Shown one piece after another: positions 55,729 to 64,000 of a DNA stretch of 64,000 nucleotides. The stretch is taken from the NCBI RefSeq assembly GCF_013393385.1, contig NZ_AP023239.1, forward strand, positions 3,348,001 through 3,412,000, given 5' to 3'. The notes under the pieces were generated by a model. It was not told the origin of the DNA and did no database searches. It saw only the letters and a program-made list of their open reading frames with translations. This stretch comes from Paenibacillus sp. URB8-2. GTDB lineage: Bacteria; Bacillota; Bacilli; Paenibacillales; Paenibacillaceae. Within the stretch, counting starts at the first letter, position 1, and every line of letters begins with the position of its first letter. Both the position numbers and the translations under genes were made by a program.

Positions 55729-57092
55729 TGCTCACCCGTTCCGAGCAGTAAATCGCACAGCAGTTCTTCGGACGGCACAAGCAAATCGTCTGGAACGTTC
55801 TGGCCGTTCGTCATATAAGAAAGCGAAAGCGGGTAATCGTTCAGCAAATTAAACATGGGCCCGAAGCTTCCCGTTTCGTCCAGCTTGGTGACGATGATCT
55901 TATCCAGCCGGTATTTGCTGAAATGCTCCGTAATGAGCTTCATATCCCTGCTCTTCGAAGTCAGACTGAGGACCAGATACGTCTCGCTCTTCAATGTCGG
56001 CGCCAGCAGGCTCTGCAATTCCGCAACGAGCAGCTCGTTTCGGAAGTTTCTTCCCGCAGTGTCCATCAATACAAGATCGCAGCCCTCAAGCCGGGACAAT
56101 GCCCGCTGCAAATCACCCGGCGACTGAATGACTTCAAGAGGCACATTCAATATCGATGCATATGTGCGAAGCTGCTCCACCGCTGAGATGCGGTACGTAT
56201 CGGAAGTAATCATTCCTACCTTTCGGCCATGCCGGAAAAGCTGGTCGGCCGCAAGCTTGGCCAAGGTGGTGGTCTTTCCTACTCCGGTCGGACCGGCGAC
56301 GTGCAGGAGCTTTGTGTCAGGGGCGATCCCCCCTCCAATTCTGGTAGACAGGAAATTGACAACCTGTTCTTTGATAGCCTCATTAAACTTCTCTTGCGGC
56401 CACTGCCTTCCGGCATTATTCCAGGCATCCAGCACATTGCCGATCCATTCCTCCACAAGTGAACTGTCCGTTTCCTGTTCGATCAGCCGATCCCGCAACT
56501 GATTCAGCCGATCCGGCAGTTCTCTTGATTCGGCGGACTGGCGGGCAATCCGTTCGATCCACTGCTTCATTTCTTTAATTTCATTAAGAATGCCGTCGTC
56601 AGTAGGACGTTCTGGACTAGCGGAAGCCATGGACGAAGCCGCCGCAGGCTGCTCGGAATCGGCTTCTTCTTGAGAGACATGAACCGGTGCTTCTTGCTTC
56701 GTTTCCGGGACCGTCTTCTCCGTCAACACGGCTACCGCGCCTTGTTTCTCGACTGCTCCTTGCAGCGCGGCGGCAATCTCGGCAAAGCTTCGGGGTGGCT
56801 CCGTACCGCCAGGGGCGGTATTGATCGAAGACGAGGCGTACGCCTGCCGGTATGCGTTTGGAACACCTGCCCTTGGAACAGAGGGCGAGGTATCCCGGCT
56901 GCCGCCAGCCGTCTTTTTCTGTTCTTTTTCGACCGCGGCAACTACTTCAATCTTCTTTTTTCTGAACATTCCCATGAATCCGCCGGTCTTGATCTCCTTC
57001 GTGCTCAGGATAACGGCGTCGCTTCCAAGCTCGCTGCGAATGGAATGCATGGCGTCCGGCATCGTATCGACAACGTAACGCTTCACTCTCAT
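55725..57092 (-). CDS. flhF: FlhF, SRP-type flagellar GTPase
   Basis: An SRP54/FtsY-family GTPase of 455 aa controlling flagellar placement. The basic/variable B domain (1-150) is Ala/Pro/Gln-rich. The NG domain has a P-loop HVAGPTGVGKTTTLAKL near residue 262, DTYRISAVEQLRTYA, LMDTAGRNFRN and TKLDETGSFG. It overlaps flhA by four bases. Confidence 0.95.
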   Translation of the reverse strand: MRVKRYVVDTMPDAMHSIRSELGSDAVILSTKEIKTGGFMGMFRKKKIEVVAAVEKEQKKTAGGSRDTSPSVPRAGVPNAYRQAYASSSINTAPGGTEPPRSFAEIAAALQGAVEKQGAVAVLTEKTVPETKQEAPVHVSQEEADSEQPAAASSMASASPERPTDDGILNEIKEMKQWIERIARQSAESRELPDRLNQLRDRLIEQETDSSLVEEWIGNVLDAWNNAGRQWPQEKFNEAIKEQVVNFLSTRIGGGIAPDTKLLHVAGPTGVGKTTTLAKLAADQLFRHGRKVGMITSDTYRISAVEQLRTYASILNVPLEVIQSPGDLQRALSRLEGCDLVLMDTAGRNFRNELLVAELQSLLAPTLKSETYLVLSLTSKSRDMKLITEHFSKYRLDKIIVTKLDETGSFGPMFNLLNDYPLSLSYMTNGQNVPDDLLVPSEELLCDLLLGTGEQ

Positions 57093-59122
57093 AAATTCAC
57101 CACTCCAACACTTTGAATTTCAATATTGGGCTCCAGCTCGCTGTAAGACAGCACCGGAATATCCTGCATCGTCCGCTCTATGACCTGCCGCAAATACATG
57201 CGGATGGTAGGCGAAGTCAGCACTATTGGCTGCTGCCCCGATTGCAAAAGGCGGTTGATTTGCTCCATGAGACGCTGATACACCGTCTGGGTTGACACGG
57301 GATCAAGCGCCAAGTAACTGCCGTGCTCCGATTGCTGGACGCTTTCGGCGATTTTTTTCTCAAGCGATGGTCCCACCGTAATCACCTTAAGCGTTTCTCC
57401 CGATTGAGAGAACTGCTGGGTTATTTGCCTCGACAGGGCCTGCCTTACATACTCTGTGAGAACGTCGGGATCTTTCGTATAAGTGCCGTAATCGGCAAGT
57501 GTTTCAAAAATAGTAACCAAGTCCCGGATCGAGATCTTTTCGCGCAGCAGCTTTGCCAGCACTTTCTGCAAATCCCCGATGGAGAGGACGGATGGAATCA
57601 GTTCATCCGCCAGCACAGGATAATTTTCGCGAATATTGTCGACCAGCATTTTCGTTTCCTGCCGCCCGAGCAGTTCAAAGCCATGACGCTTGATCAGCTC
57701 GGTCAAGTGAGTAGCAACAACGGACGGTGGATCGACCACTGTATAGCCTGCCAGTTCAGCCCGTTCCTTTACCGATTCATCGATCCACAAAGCGGGCAAT
57801 CCGAACGACGGTTCCACCGTTTCAATGCCGGTAATCGACTCATCATCATACCCGGGACTCATTGCCAAATAGTGATTAAGTAATAATTCACCACCGCCAA
57901 CCTGATTTCCTTTAATTTTTATGACATATTCATTCGGTTTTAGTTGAATATTGTCGCGAATGCGAATAACCGGTACGACAAGTCCCATTTCAAGTGCACA
58001 CTGCCGTCGAATCATGATGATTCGATCCAACAAATCGCCCCCTTGCTGAGTATCGGCCAGTGGAATCAGACCGTAGCCGAATTCGAACTCAATCGGGTCC
58101 ACGCTCAGCAGGCTGATCACGCTCTCCGGACTGCGCACCTCCTCAATCTGCTTTTCTTCGACAAGCTGCTCTTCGGCGATCGCCTTGCGGCTCAGGTTCT
58201 GCGTCATCCGATAGGCGGCAAAGGCCAAAAGTCCTGCAAGCGGCAGTGTGGTTATGGCATGAATTGGTGTAAAAAGTCCCAAGAAGGCGACCGTAATGGC
58301 AACGATGTACAAAAGCTTCGGATAAGACAGCAATTGCCCTGTCAAATCTTCCGCCAGATTGCCATCCGAAGAAGCCCGGGTAACGATGAGGCCGGCTGCG
58401 GTCGAAATGAGCAGAGCAGGTATTTGGCTGACCAGACCGTCCCCGATCGTCAGCACGGAGTAAGTTGACAGCGCATCTTGGAAGGTCATGCCGTGTATGG
58501 CAATCCCGATAATGAAGCCGCCGATCAAATTGATCAACAGAATGATAATGCTGGCGATGGCATCTCCCTTGACGAATTTGCTCGCCCCGTCCATCGCTCC
58601 GTAGAAATCCGCTTCACGCTCAACATTTTGCCGGCGCTCACGGGCTTGCTGCTCGTTGATCATGCCCGCGTTCAAATCGGCGTCGATGCTCATCTGCTTA
58701 CCAGGCATCGCGTCCAGCGTAAATCTCGCGCCCACCTCGGCGACGCGTTCCGAACCCTTGGTAATGACGATAAACTGCACAACGACGAGAATCAAAAATA
58801 CGATGAACCCGATGGCGATTTGTCCCCGTGCAATCCAGCTGCCGAACGTCGCTACAACCGAACCGGCCTCACCCTCAGACAATATCAGCTTGGTTGTAGA
58901 GATGTTCAGCGCCAAGCGAAACAGGGTCGTAATGAGCAGCAGCGACGGAAAGATGGAGAACTGAAGGGGCTCTTTCGTATTCATCGCCACCAGAATAATC
59001 GTAAGCGCAATCGAAATATTAACGACAAGCAGAAAGTCGAGAAGCCCCTCGGGAATAGGCAGGATCATCATCAGCACGATGCCGATAATGCCGATCAATA
59101 CCGTTAAATCCTTAGCTTTCAA
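57089..59122 (-). CDS. flhA: Flagellar export gate protein FlhA
   Basis: A 677-aa type III export component. Seven or eight membrane helices occupy residues 1-310; the FHIPEP-type region reads RVAEVGARFTLDAMPGKQMS followed by DADLNAGMI. The cytosolic nonameric domain begins near 340 (PIEFEFGYGLIPLADTQQGG) and includes the export-chaperone-binding part (YGTYTKDPDVLTEYVRQAL). Full length. Confidence 0.96.
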   Translation of the reverse strand: MKAKDLTVLIGIIGIVLMMILPIPEGLLDFLLVVNISIALTIILVAMNTKEPLQFSIFPSLLLITTLFRLALNISTTKLILSEGEAGSVVATFGSWIARGQIAIGFIVFLILVVVQFIVITKGSERVAEVGARFTLDAMPGKQMSIDADLNAGMINEQQARERRQNVEREADFYGAMDGASKFVKGDAIASIIILLINLIGGFIIGIAIHGMTFQDALSTYSVLTIGDGLVSQIPALLISTAAGLIVTRASSDGNLAEDLTGQLLSYPKLLYIVAITVAFLGLFTPIHAITTLPLAGLLAFAAYRMTQNLSRKAIAEEQLVEEKQIEEVRSPESVISLLSVDPIEFEFGYGLIPLADTQQGGDLLDRIIMIRRQCALEMGLVVPVIRIRDNIQLKPNEYVIKIKGNQVGGGELLLNHYLAMSPGYDDESITGIETVEPSFGLPALWIDESVKERAELAGYTVVDPPSVVATHLTELIKRHGFELLGRQETKMLVDNIRENYPVLADELIPSVLSIGDLQKVLAKLLREKISIRDLVTIFETLADYGTYTKDPDVLTEYVRQALSRQITQQFSQSGETLKVITVGPSLEKKIAESVQQSEHGSYLALDPVSTQTVYQRLMEQINRLLQSGQQPIVLTSPTIRMYLRQVIERTMQDIPVLSYSELEPNIEIQSVGVVNL

Positions 59123-59140
59123 TGCATTCTTCCTCCCCTG

Positions 59141-60229
59141 CTATCTCTTTCTGCCTTTTAGCTTATATACGTAGGCCAGCACTTCGGCAACCGCCTGGAA
59201 CAGATCCGCGGGAACCGAATCCCCAATCTCCGCTCTTTGAAACAGCGCCCGTGCAAGCGGCTTGTTTTCCATCGTCATCACGCCGTGTTCCTTGGCAAGC
59301 TCACGGATGCGGAGTGCGACGTAATCCTGGCCTTTGGCCACAATCTGCGGCGCCTCCATTTTGGAGCCGTCATATTTCAGAGCGACCGCGAAATGAGTAG
59401 GGTTCGTAATGATGACATCGGCTTTGGGAACTTCCTGCATCATCCGCTGCATCGCCATCCGGCGTTGGCGCTCCCTGATTTTACCTTTAATCAGCGGATC
59501 GCCTTCCATTTTTTTGTACTCGTCCTTAATCTCCTGTTTGGACATTCTCAGACTCTTCTCATGTTCATAACGCTGGTACATATAATCAAGCACAGCCATA
59601 ATCAGCAAGGCCGCACCGATTTTGATGCCGAGAACTATGGTCAACTTGGCTGTAAAGTGAAAAATGCTTTCCGTGCCAACAAGGGCAAGAGATGCAAAAT
59701 CTTTTTTCTGCCCCCATAATGTGCTGTATACCAGATAAGCGATAATCAGCAGCTTAAAGATTGATTTCAACATTTCGACAAACGACCGCATGGAAAAAAT
59801 ATTCTTGAGGCCTTTAAGCGGATTAATCTTGCTGAACTTCGGGGTAACGCCCTCTCCGTTTACCATAAAACCAACCTGTGCTACGCTGGAAACCAATGCA
59901 AGGATGAAAGTAATTCCCATTACCGGTGCAAGCATAATCAGAATCTGCATTCCGTATTCGTTCATCATCTGCTGCACATTGGACGAGGTGACCTCCATCG
60001 TGATTCGGTTGATAAAGACATCGGTAAACAGCGTCATAACCCGTTCCTTCAAAAATCCCCCGAACATCGTCAGACTCAGCACCCCGGACAGCAGGACGAT
60101 TGCGCCCGAAAGCTCGGCGCTTTTGGCAATTTGGCCTTTTTTGCGGGCATCCTGCCGTTTCTTCGGTGTCGCCTTTTCCGTCTTCTCTCCGCCAAAAAGC
60201 TGGAGGTCGAGTTTATATCGATAGGCCAA
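59141..60229 (-). CDS. flhB: Flagellar export switch protein FlhB
   Basis: A 362-aa export gate protein that sets substrate specificity by self-cleavage. Four membrane helices, an N-terminal FGGEKTEKATPKKRQDARKK, and the cleavage motif NPTH near residue 273 in a VIITNPTHFAVALKYD context. It follows fliR by 22 bp. Confidence 0.96.
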   Translation of the reverse strand: MAYRYKLDLQLFGGEKTEKATPKKRQDARKKGQIAKSAELSGAIVLLSGVLSLTMFGGFLKERVMTLFTDVFINRITMEVTSSNVQQMMNEYGMQILIMLAPVMGITFILALVSSVAQVGFMVNGEGVTPKFSKINPLKGLKNIFSMRSFVEMLKSIFKLLIIAYLVYSTLWGQKKDFASLALVGTESIFHFTAKLTIVLGIKIGAALLIMAVLDYMYQRYEHEKSLRMSKQEIKDEYKKMEGDPLIKGKIRERQRRMAMQRMMQEVPKADVIITNPTHFAVALKYDGSKMEAPQIVAKGQDYVALRIRELAKEHGVMTMENKPLARALFQRAEIGDSVPADLFQAVAEVLAYVYKLKGRKR

Positions 60230-60251
60230 ATCCGGCCCTCCTTACCTTCAT

Positions 60252-61049
60252 TTACGGACTGTTCCCCATCATGGTAAGCAAATTGCGCATGGATTCGAAC
60301 ATAATGTTGAACAGGCTCTGAAAAAGCGCGGCCAAGGTAGGCATTAACACAAGCAGCAGCACCAGGCCGACAATAATTTTCAGCGGAACACCGATAACGA
60401 ACACATTATACTGCGGTGCCGTTCTGGCCAAATAAGCAAGTCCGATATCCGTCAGAAACAGCGCGGTCACCAATGGGGCGGACATTTGAAAAGCAAGCAC
60501 AAACGACTGCGCGAATGATCGGACCAAGAAATCCGACAGACTTCCGTCCATCATTTTCACCAGAAGCTGATTGTCCAAAGGCACCCAGTTGTAACTGTTG
60601 ATAATGGCGTCGAGCAAATAATGATGGCCGTTCATCCCAAGGAACATCAGCAACGCGATCATATACTTAAAGTTGCCGAGCAAGGGCGACGAAGCCCCCG
60701 TCATCGGATCGATGACATTCGCAATCCCGAAGCCGATCTGGATGTCGATGAACGAACCGGCCGTTTGGATCGCCATGAACATCAGATAACCCATATAGCC
60801 TAGCAGCAGTCCGATCAGGGATTCCCTGATGATCAGCAGAATAATGCCGAGATCTTCCGGAGCCGTGACGCCTGTCCCTCTCGCGCTGAATACAATTAGG
60901 GAAACGAAAAAAGAGATTCCGATTTTGAATGTCGTAGGTAAGCTTCGAGAAGAAAAGACAGGAACGACAACAAAAAAAGCTGTAATTCGACAAAAAATAA
61001 GCAAAAAGACAGGAAAACCTTTCAAGATGGAATCAACCATGGTGTTCAT
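60252..61049 (-). CDS. fliR: Flagellar export protein FliR
   Basis: A 265-aa integral membrane export-gate protein with about six helices (FPVFLLIFCRITAFFVVVPV at the N-terminus; IGFGIANVIDPMTGASSPL in the conserved loop). Its ATG overlaps the fliQ stop by four bases. Confidence 0.95.
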   Translation of the reverse strand: MNTMVDSILKGFPVFLLIFCRITAFFVVVPVFSSRSLPTTFKIGISFFVSLIVFSARGTGVTAPEDLGIILLIIRESLIGLLLGYMGYLMFMAIQTAGSFIDIQIGFGIANVIDPMTGASSPLLGNFKYMIALLMFLGMNGHHYLLDAIINSYNWVPLDNQLLVKMMDGSLSDFLVRSFAQSFVLAFQMSAPLVTALFLTDIGLAYLARTAPQYNVFVIGVPLKIIVGLVLLLVLMPTLAALFQSLFNIMFESMRNLLTMMGNSP

Positions 61050-61315
61050 CCGATATACAGATGAAGATTGCCTAAAATTTGGGATGTGAAGTCGGTAAGC
61101 TTCGTAACAATCCAGGGACCGAACAGAAGCAGGGCCAGCAGCACGGCGACGATTTTGGGGACAAAGGCCAGCGTTTGTTCTTGAATCTGGGTCGTTGCCT
61201 GAAAAACACTGATAATCAGTCCGACAACCAAACCGAAAATCAGCATAGGCGCGCTGACCTCAAGCATCAAATATACCGCCTGACCCGCAAGACCGATAAT
61301 AAATTCCGTATTGAT
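61046..61315 (-). CDS. fliQ: Flagellar export protein FliQ, probable AUC start
   Basis: A two-helix export-gate protein. From ATC at 61315 the protein is 89 aa, the length of B. subtilis FliQ as I recall it. The first residues (NTEFIIGLAGQAVYLMLEVS) align without a gap to the conserved family N-terminus. AGGAGG lies 8 bases before this ATC, and an in-frame TAG lies five codons upstream. The first ordinary start (TTG then ATG at 61270) would remove 15-16 residues, including most of the first helix, and has no ribosome site. Body motifs such as FQATTQIQEQTLAFVPKIV make the family certain. Confidence 0.9.
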   Translation of the reverse strand: MNTEFIIGLAGQAVYLMLEVSAPMLIFGLVVGLIISVFQATTQIQEQTLAFVPKIVAVLLALLLFGPWIVTKLTDFTSQILGNLHLYIG

Positions 61316-61337
61316 ATCCTTCGCCTCCTATTCTCCG

Positions 61338-62102
61338 TCAGGTGCCGTAGCTGAGCAGCAGCGATTTGACCACCAGATACCAACCGTCCACCAGCACGAA
61401 CAGCATGATTTTAAAAGGCAGCGAGATCATAACCGGCGGCAGCATCATCATCCCCATGGCCATTAGCGTGCTGGCAACCACAATATCGATTATCAAAAAA
61501 GGGATGAAAATCATAAAGCCCATTTGAAAAGCCGTTTTCATTTCACTCATTGCAAAAGAAGGCACGAGCACCGTCATCGGAATATCGGTGTGAGTGGCTG
61601 GCTTGTTGTTCCCCGTATAGCCGTTGTAATTCATAAACAGCAGCAAGTCCTTCTCATGCGTATATTTAAACATAAACTTTTTCATCGGATCGGCGGCTTT
61701 ATTCAAAGCTTCCGTCTGAGTAATCTGGCCTTTGATATAAGGCTGTAGCGCCGTCTGGTTCACCGTCGACAAGGTTGGCGCCATTACGAACAGCGTCAGA
61801 AAAAGAGCAAGTCCCACGAGCACCTGGTTTGGCGGCATCTGCTGCGTTCCGAGTGAAGTGCGGATGAAGCCCAGCACGATGACAATCCGGGTAAAGCTGG
61901 TCATCAAAACCAAAAACGCCGGAGCCACGCTCAGAACCGTAACCAGCAGCAAAATGGAAATGGAACTGGTGCCGCTCTGACCACCGCTACCTCCAACCTG
62001 AATGTCGATATTCGGAATCGGCTCGGCGGCATAGATCGGTCGGAGAGCCAGGAAACTGACAACGCCTATCAGCAGGAAGGCAAACAAAAACTTTTTTTTC
62101 AT
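61338..62102 (-). CDS. fliP: Flagellar export protein FliP
   Basis: A 254-aa core export-gate protein. Residues 1-25 form a cleavable signal-like segment (FLFAFLLIGVVSFLALRPIYA). Family blocks: SFTRIVIVLGFIRTSLGTQQ, PPNQVLVGLALFLTLFVM and FQMGFMIFIPFLIIDIVVAS. Its ATG overlaps the fliO stop. Confidence 0.96.
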   Translation of the reverse strand: MKKKFLFAFLLIGVVSFLALRPIYAAEPIPNIDIQVGGSGGQSGTSSISILLLVTVLSVAPAFLVLMTSFTRIVIVLGFIRTSLGTQQMPPNQVLVGLALFLTLFVMAPTLSTVNQTALQPYIKGQITQTEALNKAADPMKKFMFKYTHEKDLLLFMNYNGYTGNNKPATHTDIPMTVLVPSFAMSEMKTAFQMGFMIFIPFLIIDIVVASTLMAMGMMMLPPVMISLPFKIMLFVLVDGWYLVVKSLLLSYGT

Positions 62103-62605
62103 GATTCCCCCTGCCTGTCCTTTTGGTCTTCGCCGCCAAGGAGCTCCTCTATCTTCTTGTTCCGGTCCGGAGAGCGAAGTTTGGACTGCAGCATCTCATA
62201 GAAAGAAGAAGTTTCGTTCAGATCCATTTCCTGAGACGGAACTTCCCCGCGCAGCCTTTCCCTTACCTTGGAAATTAGCGGAATGAGGAAATTGCCGCCT
62301 GAGGCGGATTGCTCCTCGAAGGCCGATACGATAATCGCCACTTCATCGGGATCGGTGATCTTATCCAGAATCGATACATTATCGCCAACTCCGATCAAAT
62401 AGAGGCTACCTCCGACTTCGATGACCTGCATCGACTTGCCCGGACCTAGCCCTACCGCACCCAGGGTGCGCATGGAACGGCCGCTCATCCAAGTCTGATT
62501 GCGCCGTCCCAGAAACCGGATTAACAGAACAATGATTACGATAATGACCGCCAGCACAAAAATAACATTGAGCAAATTCAGCAAGTAGTTGCCTGTGCCG
62601 GACAT
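62099..62605 (-). CDS. fliO: Flagellar biosynthesis protein FliO/FliZ
   Basis: A 168-aa single-span protein needed for FliP assembly. The membrane helix is at 8-30 (LLNVIFVLAVIIVIIVLLIR); the cytosolic part has LGAVGLGPGKSMQVIEVGG and LYLIGVGDNVSILDKI, typical of FliO. B. subtilis calls this position fliZ. It lies between cheY and fliP. Confidence 0.9.
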   Translation of the reverse strand: MSGTGNYLLNLLNVIFVLAVIIVIIVLLIRFLGRRNQTWMSGRSMRTLGAVGLGPGKSMQVIEVGGSLYLIGVGDNVSILDKITDPDEVAIIVSAFEEQSASGGNFLIPLISKVRERLRGEVPSQEMDLNETSSFYEMLQSKLRSPDRNKKIEELLGGEDQKDRQGES

Positions 62606-62614
62606 GGGCTATTC

Positions 62615-62980
62615 CTACACGCCGAGCGTCTTGTTGATGGCTTCAATAACGCGGTCAGCTTGGAATGGCTTAACAATAAAGTCCTTCGCTCCCGCTTGGA
62701 TTGCGTCAATAACCATAGCCTGCTGACCCATAGCGGAGCACATAATAACCTTGGCGTTGGCATCCACTTTTTTGATTTCTTTCAGGGCCGCGATTCCGTC
62801 CATTTCCGGCATGGTAATGTCCATGGTGATCAGGTCTGGGCGCAGTTCCTTGAATTTTTCAATCGCCTGGGAGCCGTCCTGGGCTTCTCCTACCACTTCA
62901 AAACCATTTTTCGATAAAATATCGCGAATCATCATTCTCATAAATGCTGCATCGTCCACGATCAGAATTCGGTTAGCCAT
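62615..62980 (-). CDS. cheY: Chemotaxis response regulator CheY
   Basis: A single receiver domain of 121 aa. Phospho-Asp 54 is in LITMDITMPEMDG; the acidic pair is D9-D10 (ILIVDDAAFMR); Thr/Ser and Lys switch residues are in IMCSAMGQQ and DFIVKPFQ. CheY-P binds FliM/FliY at the motor; FliY and CheC remove the phosphate. Confidence 0.96.
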   Translation of the reverse strand: MANRILIVDDAAFMRMMIRDILSKNGFEVVGEAQDGSQAIEKFKELRPDLITMDITMPEMDGIAALKEIKKVDANAKVIMCSAMGQQAMVIDAIQAGAKDFIVKPFQADRVIEAINKTLGV

Positions 62981-63007
62981 TTTTACAAAATCCTCCCTAA
63001 ATTATGC

Positions 63008-64000
63008 TTATTGTAATTTTTGAATTCGGTCCCATTGGCTGACAATATCCGTTACGCGAACGCCGAAGTTTTCGTCGATTACCACAACTTCCCCCTTGGC
63101 AATCAGCTTGTTGTTCACCAGAATATCGACGGGCTCGCCGGCAAGCTTGTCCAGCTCTATAATCGATCCCTGCGACATTTCAAGAATATCTTTGATCTGC
63201 TTCTGGGTCCTTCCTAATTCTACGGTTACTTTCAGGGGTATGTCCATCAGTAAGTTCAAATTATTTTCGTCAATATTTCCAAAGGCGTTGTTGCTGAGAT
63301 TGGCGAACTGTACCGGCTGGACATTGACGTTTCGATTCGGCGGGGAAGACGGCGGCGGGGACTGTGAATAAGGCGTTCCCTGCGGCGGAATCCCCTGTTG
63401 TCCGGGCATTCCCTGCGGCGGCATGCCGTATGGAGGCATACCTGGCATTCCATAAGGCGGCATACCGTACGGCGGATAATAATATCCTCCTTCAGGCATT
63501 CCCGGATACGGCTGCTGCCCTGGAGGAATCTGCTGCTGCTGCGCCTGCTGCTCGGGTGGTGCCGACTGCGGCGGCTGTTGAGCCGACGGAGCGGGCTGCT
63601 GTGCAGCAGGCGCGGACTGGGCCGCTTCCGGCTTCGCCGGTGCTTCTACAGCTGCAGCCGGCTCTTCGCTTGGAGCGGCAACGTCTCCCAGCAGCATCGT
63701 TACCATATCCTTTGCAAACTGCACAGGCAGGAGCTGCATGATAGTAGAATCGATCAAATCGCCGATGATTAGGCGGAACGATATTCGAATCAGCGTCTCG
63801 TCTTCCGGCAGGCTTCCTACCCCCTCACCGCTCGACATATTGAGAATATCGATATCAGGCGGCGATATGTTGACGAACCGGTTAAAGATGGTTGACATCG
63901 ATGTGGCGGAGGAGCCCATCATTTGATTCATGGCTTCCTGTACGGCGCTGACGTGAATCTCATTCAGCTCTTCGTCTTTCGGCTCTCCGTTTCCGCCAAG
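63008..64000 (-). CDS. fliY: Flagellar switch protein FliY (3' part; runs off window)
   Basis: A motor-switch protein that is also a CheY-P phosphatase in Bacilli. The frame is open to the window edge ([20 protein letters not shown] precedes [16 protein letters not shown]), so the N-terminal CheC-like part is cut. A CheC-like second site is followed by a Pro/Gln/Gly-rich linker with several MPPYG-type repeats. The C-terminal SpoA (FliN) domain has [20 protein letters not shown] and ends [16 protein letters not shown]. cheY follows 27 bp downstream. Confidence 0.94.
   Translation of the reverse strand, partial: LGGNGEPKDEELNEIHVSAVQEAMNQMMGSSATSMSTIFNRFVNISPPDIDILNMSSGEGVGSLPEDETLIRISFRLIIGDLIDSTIMQLLPVQFAKDMVTMLLGDVAAPSEEPAAAVEAPAKPEAAQSAPAAQQPAPSAQQPPQSAPPEQQAQQQQIPPGQQPYPGMPEGGYYYPPYGMPPYGMPGMPPYGMPPQGMPGQQGIPPQGTPYSQSPPPSSPPNRNVNVQPVQFANLSNNAFGNIDENNLNLLMDIPLKVTVELGRTQKQIKDILEMSQGSIIELDKLAGEPVDILVNNKLIAKGEVVVIDENFGVRVTDIVSQWDRIQKLQ

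Overview
This window is a chromosomal core region of a Gram-positive, endospore-forming, motile member of the Bacillales. It is most likely Paenibacillus or a close relative. The evidence is the gene order (fliY to cheD, sigD, rpsB to polC, rimP to pnp, dpaAB, dapGA, rnjB, spoIIIE, ymfF to rodZ), the sporulation genes (dpaAB, a SleB-type hydrolase, SpoIIIE), the moderate GC content, and a decayed YesM/YesN-type two-component remnant of a kind common in Paenibacillus. The genus is an inference from content; there is no rRNA here. Every intact gene lies on the minus strand, so transcription runs from position 64000 towards 1. No tRNA, rRNA, CRISPR array, insertion sequence or prophage was seen.

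Region by region in transcription order: 64000-45377 is the 3' part of the fla/che operon. It carries fliY (partial), cheY, fliO, fliP, fliQ, fliR, flhB, flhA, flhF, flhG, cheB, cheA, cheW, cheC, cheD, a small membrane protein, sigD, a FapA/DUF342 protein, a short unknown, a SwrB/YlxL-like protein and an MltG-like anchored protein. A strong promoter with a structured leader then starts rpsB-tsf-pyrH-frr-uppS-cdsA-dxr-rseP-proS-polC (45316-31708). A pseudogene remnant (31654-30907) separates polC from the rimP-nusA-rnpM-ylxQ-infB-rbfA-nrnA-truB-ribF cluster (30886-22582). rpsO and pnp follow, each closed by terminators, then ylxY, the M16 peptidase mlpA and dut. The mother-cell dipicolinate synthase genes dpaA-dpaB, then dapG-dapA, rnjB, tepA, ylzJ, spoIIIE, a SleB-like lysin, ymfF-ymfH-ymfI, ymfJ, ymfK and rodZ (partial) complete the window.

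The genes build and control the flagellum and chemotaxis adaptation, make ribosome, elongation and RNA-maturation factors, make isoprenoid and phospholipid precursors, replicate DNA, and provide diaminopimelate, dipicolinate and chromosome pumping for growth and sporulation.

I found no clearly new multi-gene system; this is mostly conserved housekeeping DNA. The unusual signals are: a fliQ gene whose only start giving the full conserved protein is AUC; two small families of interspersed palindromic elements, one with a compensatory base pair between copies; a roughly 350-nt structured leader before rnjB; a fused two-component pseudogene; an archaeal-type prolyl-tRNA synthetase in the normal proS place; and absence of asd between dpaB and dapG.
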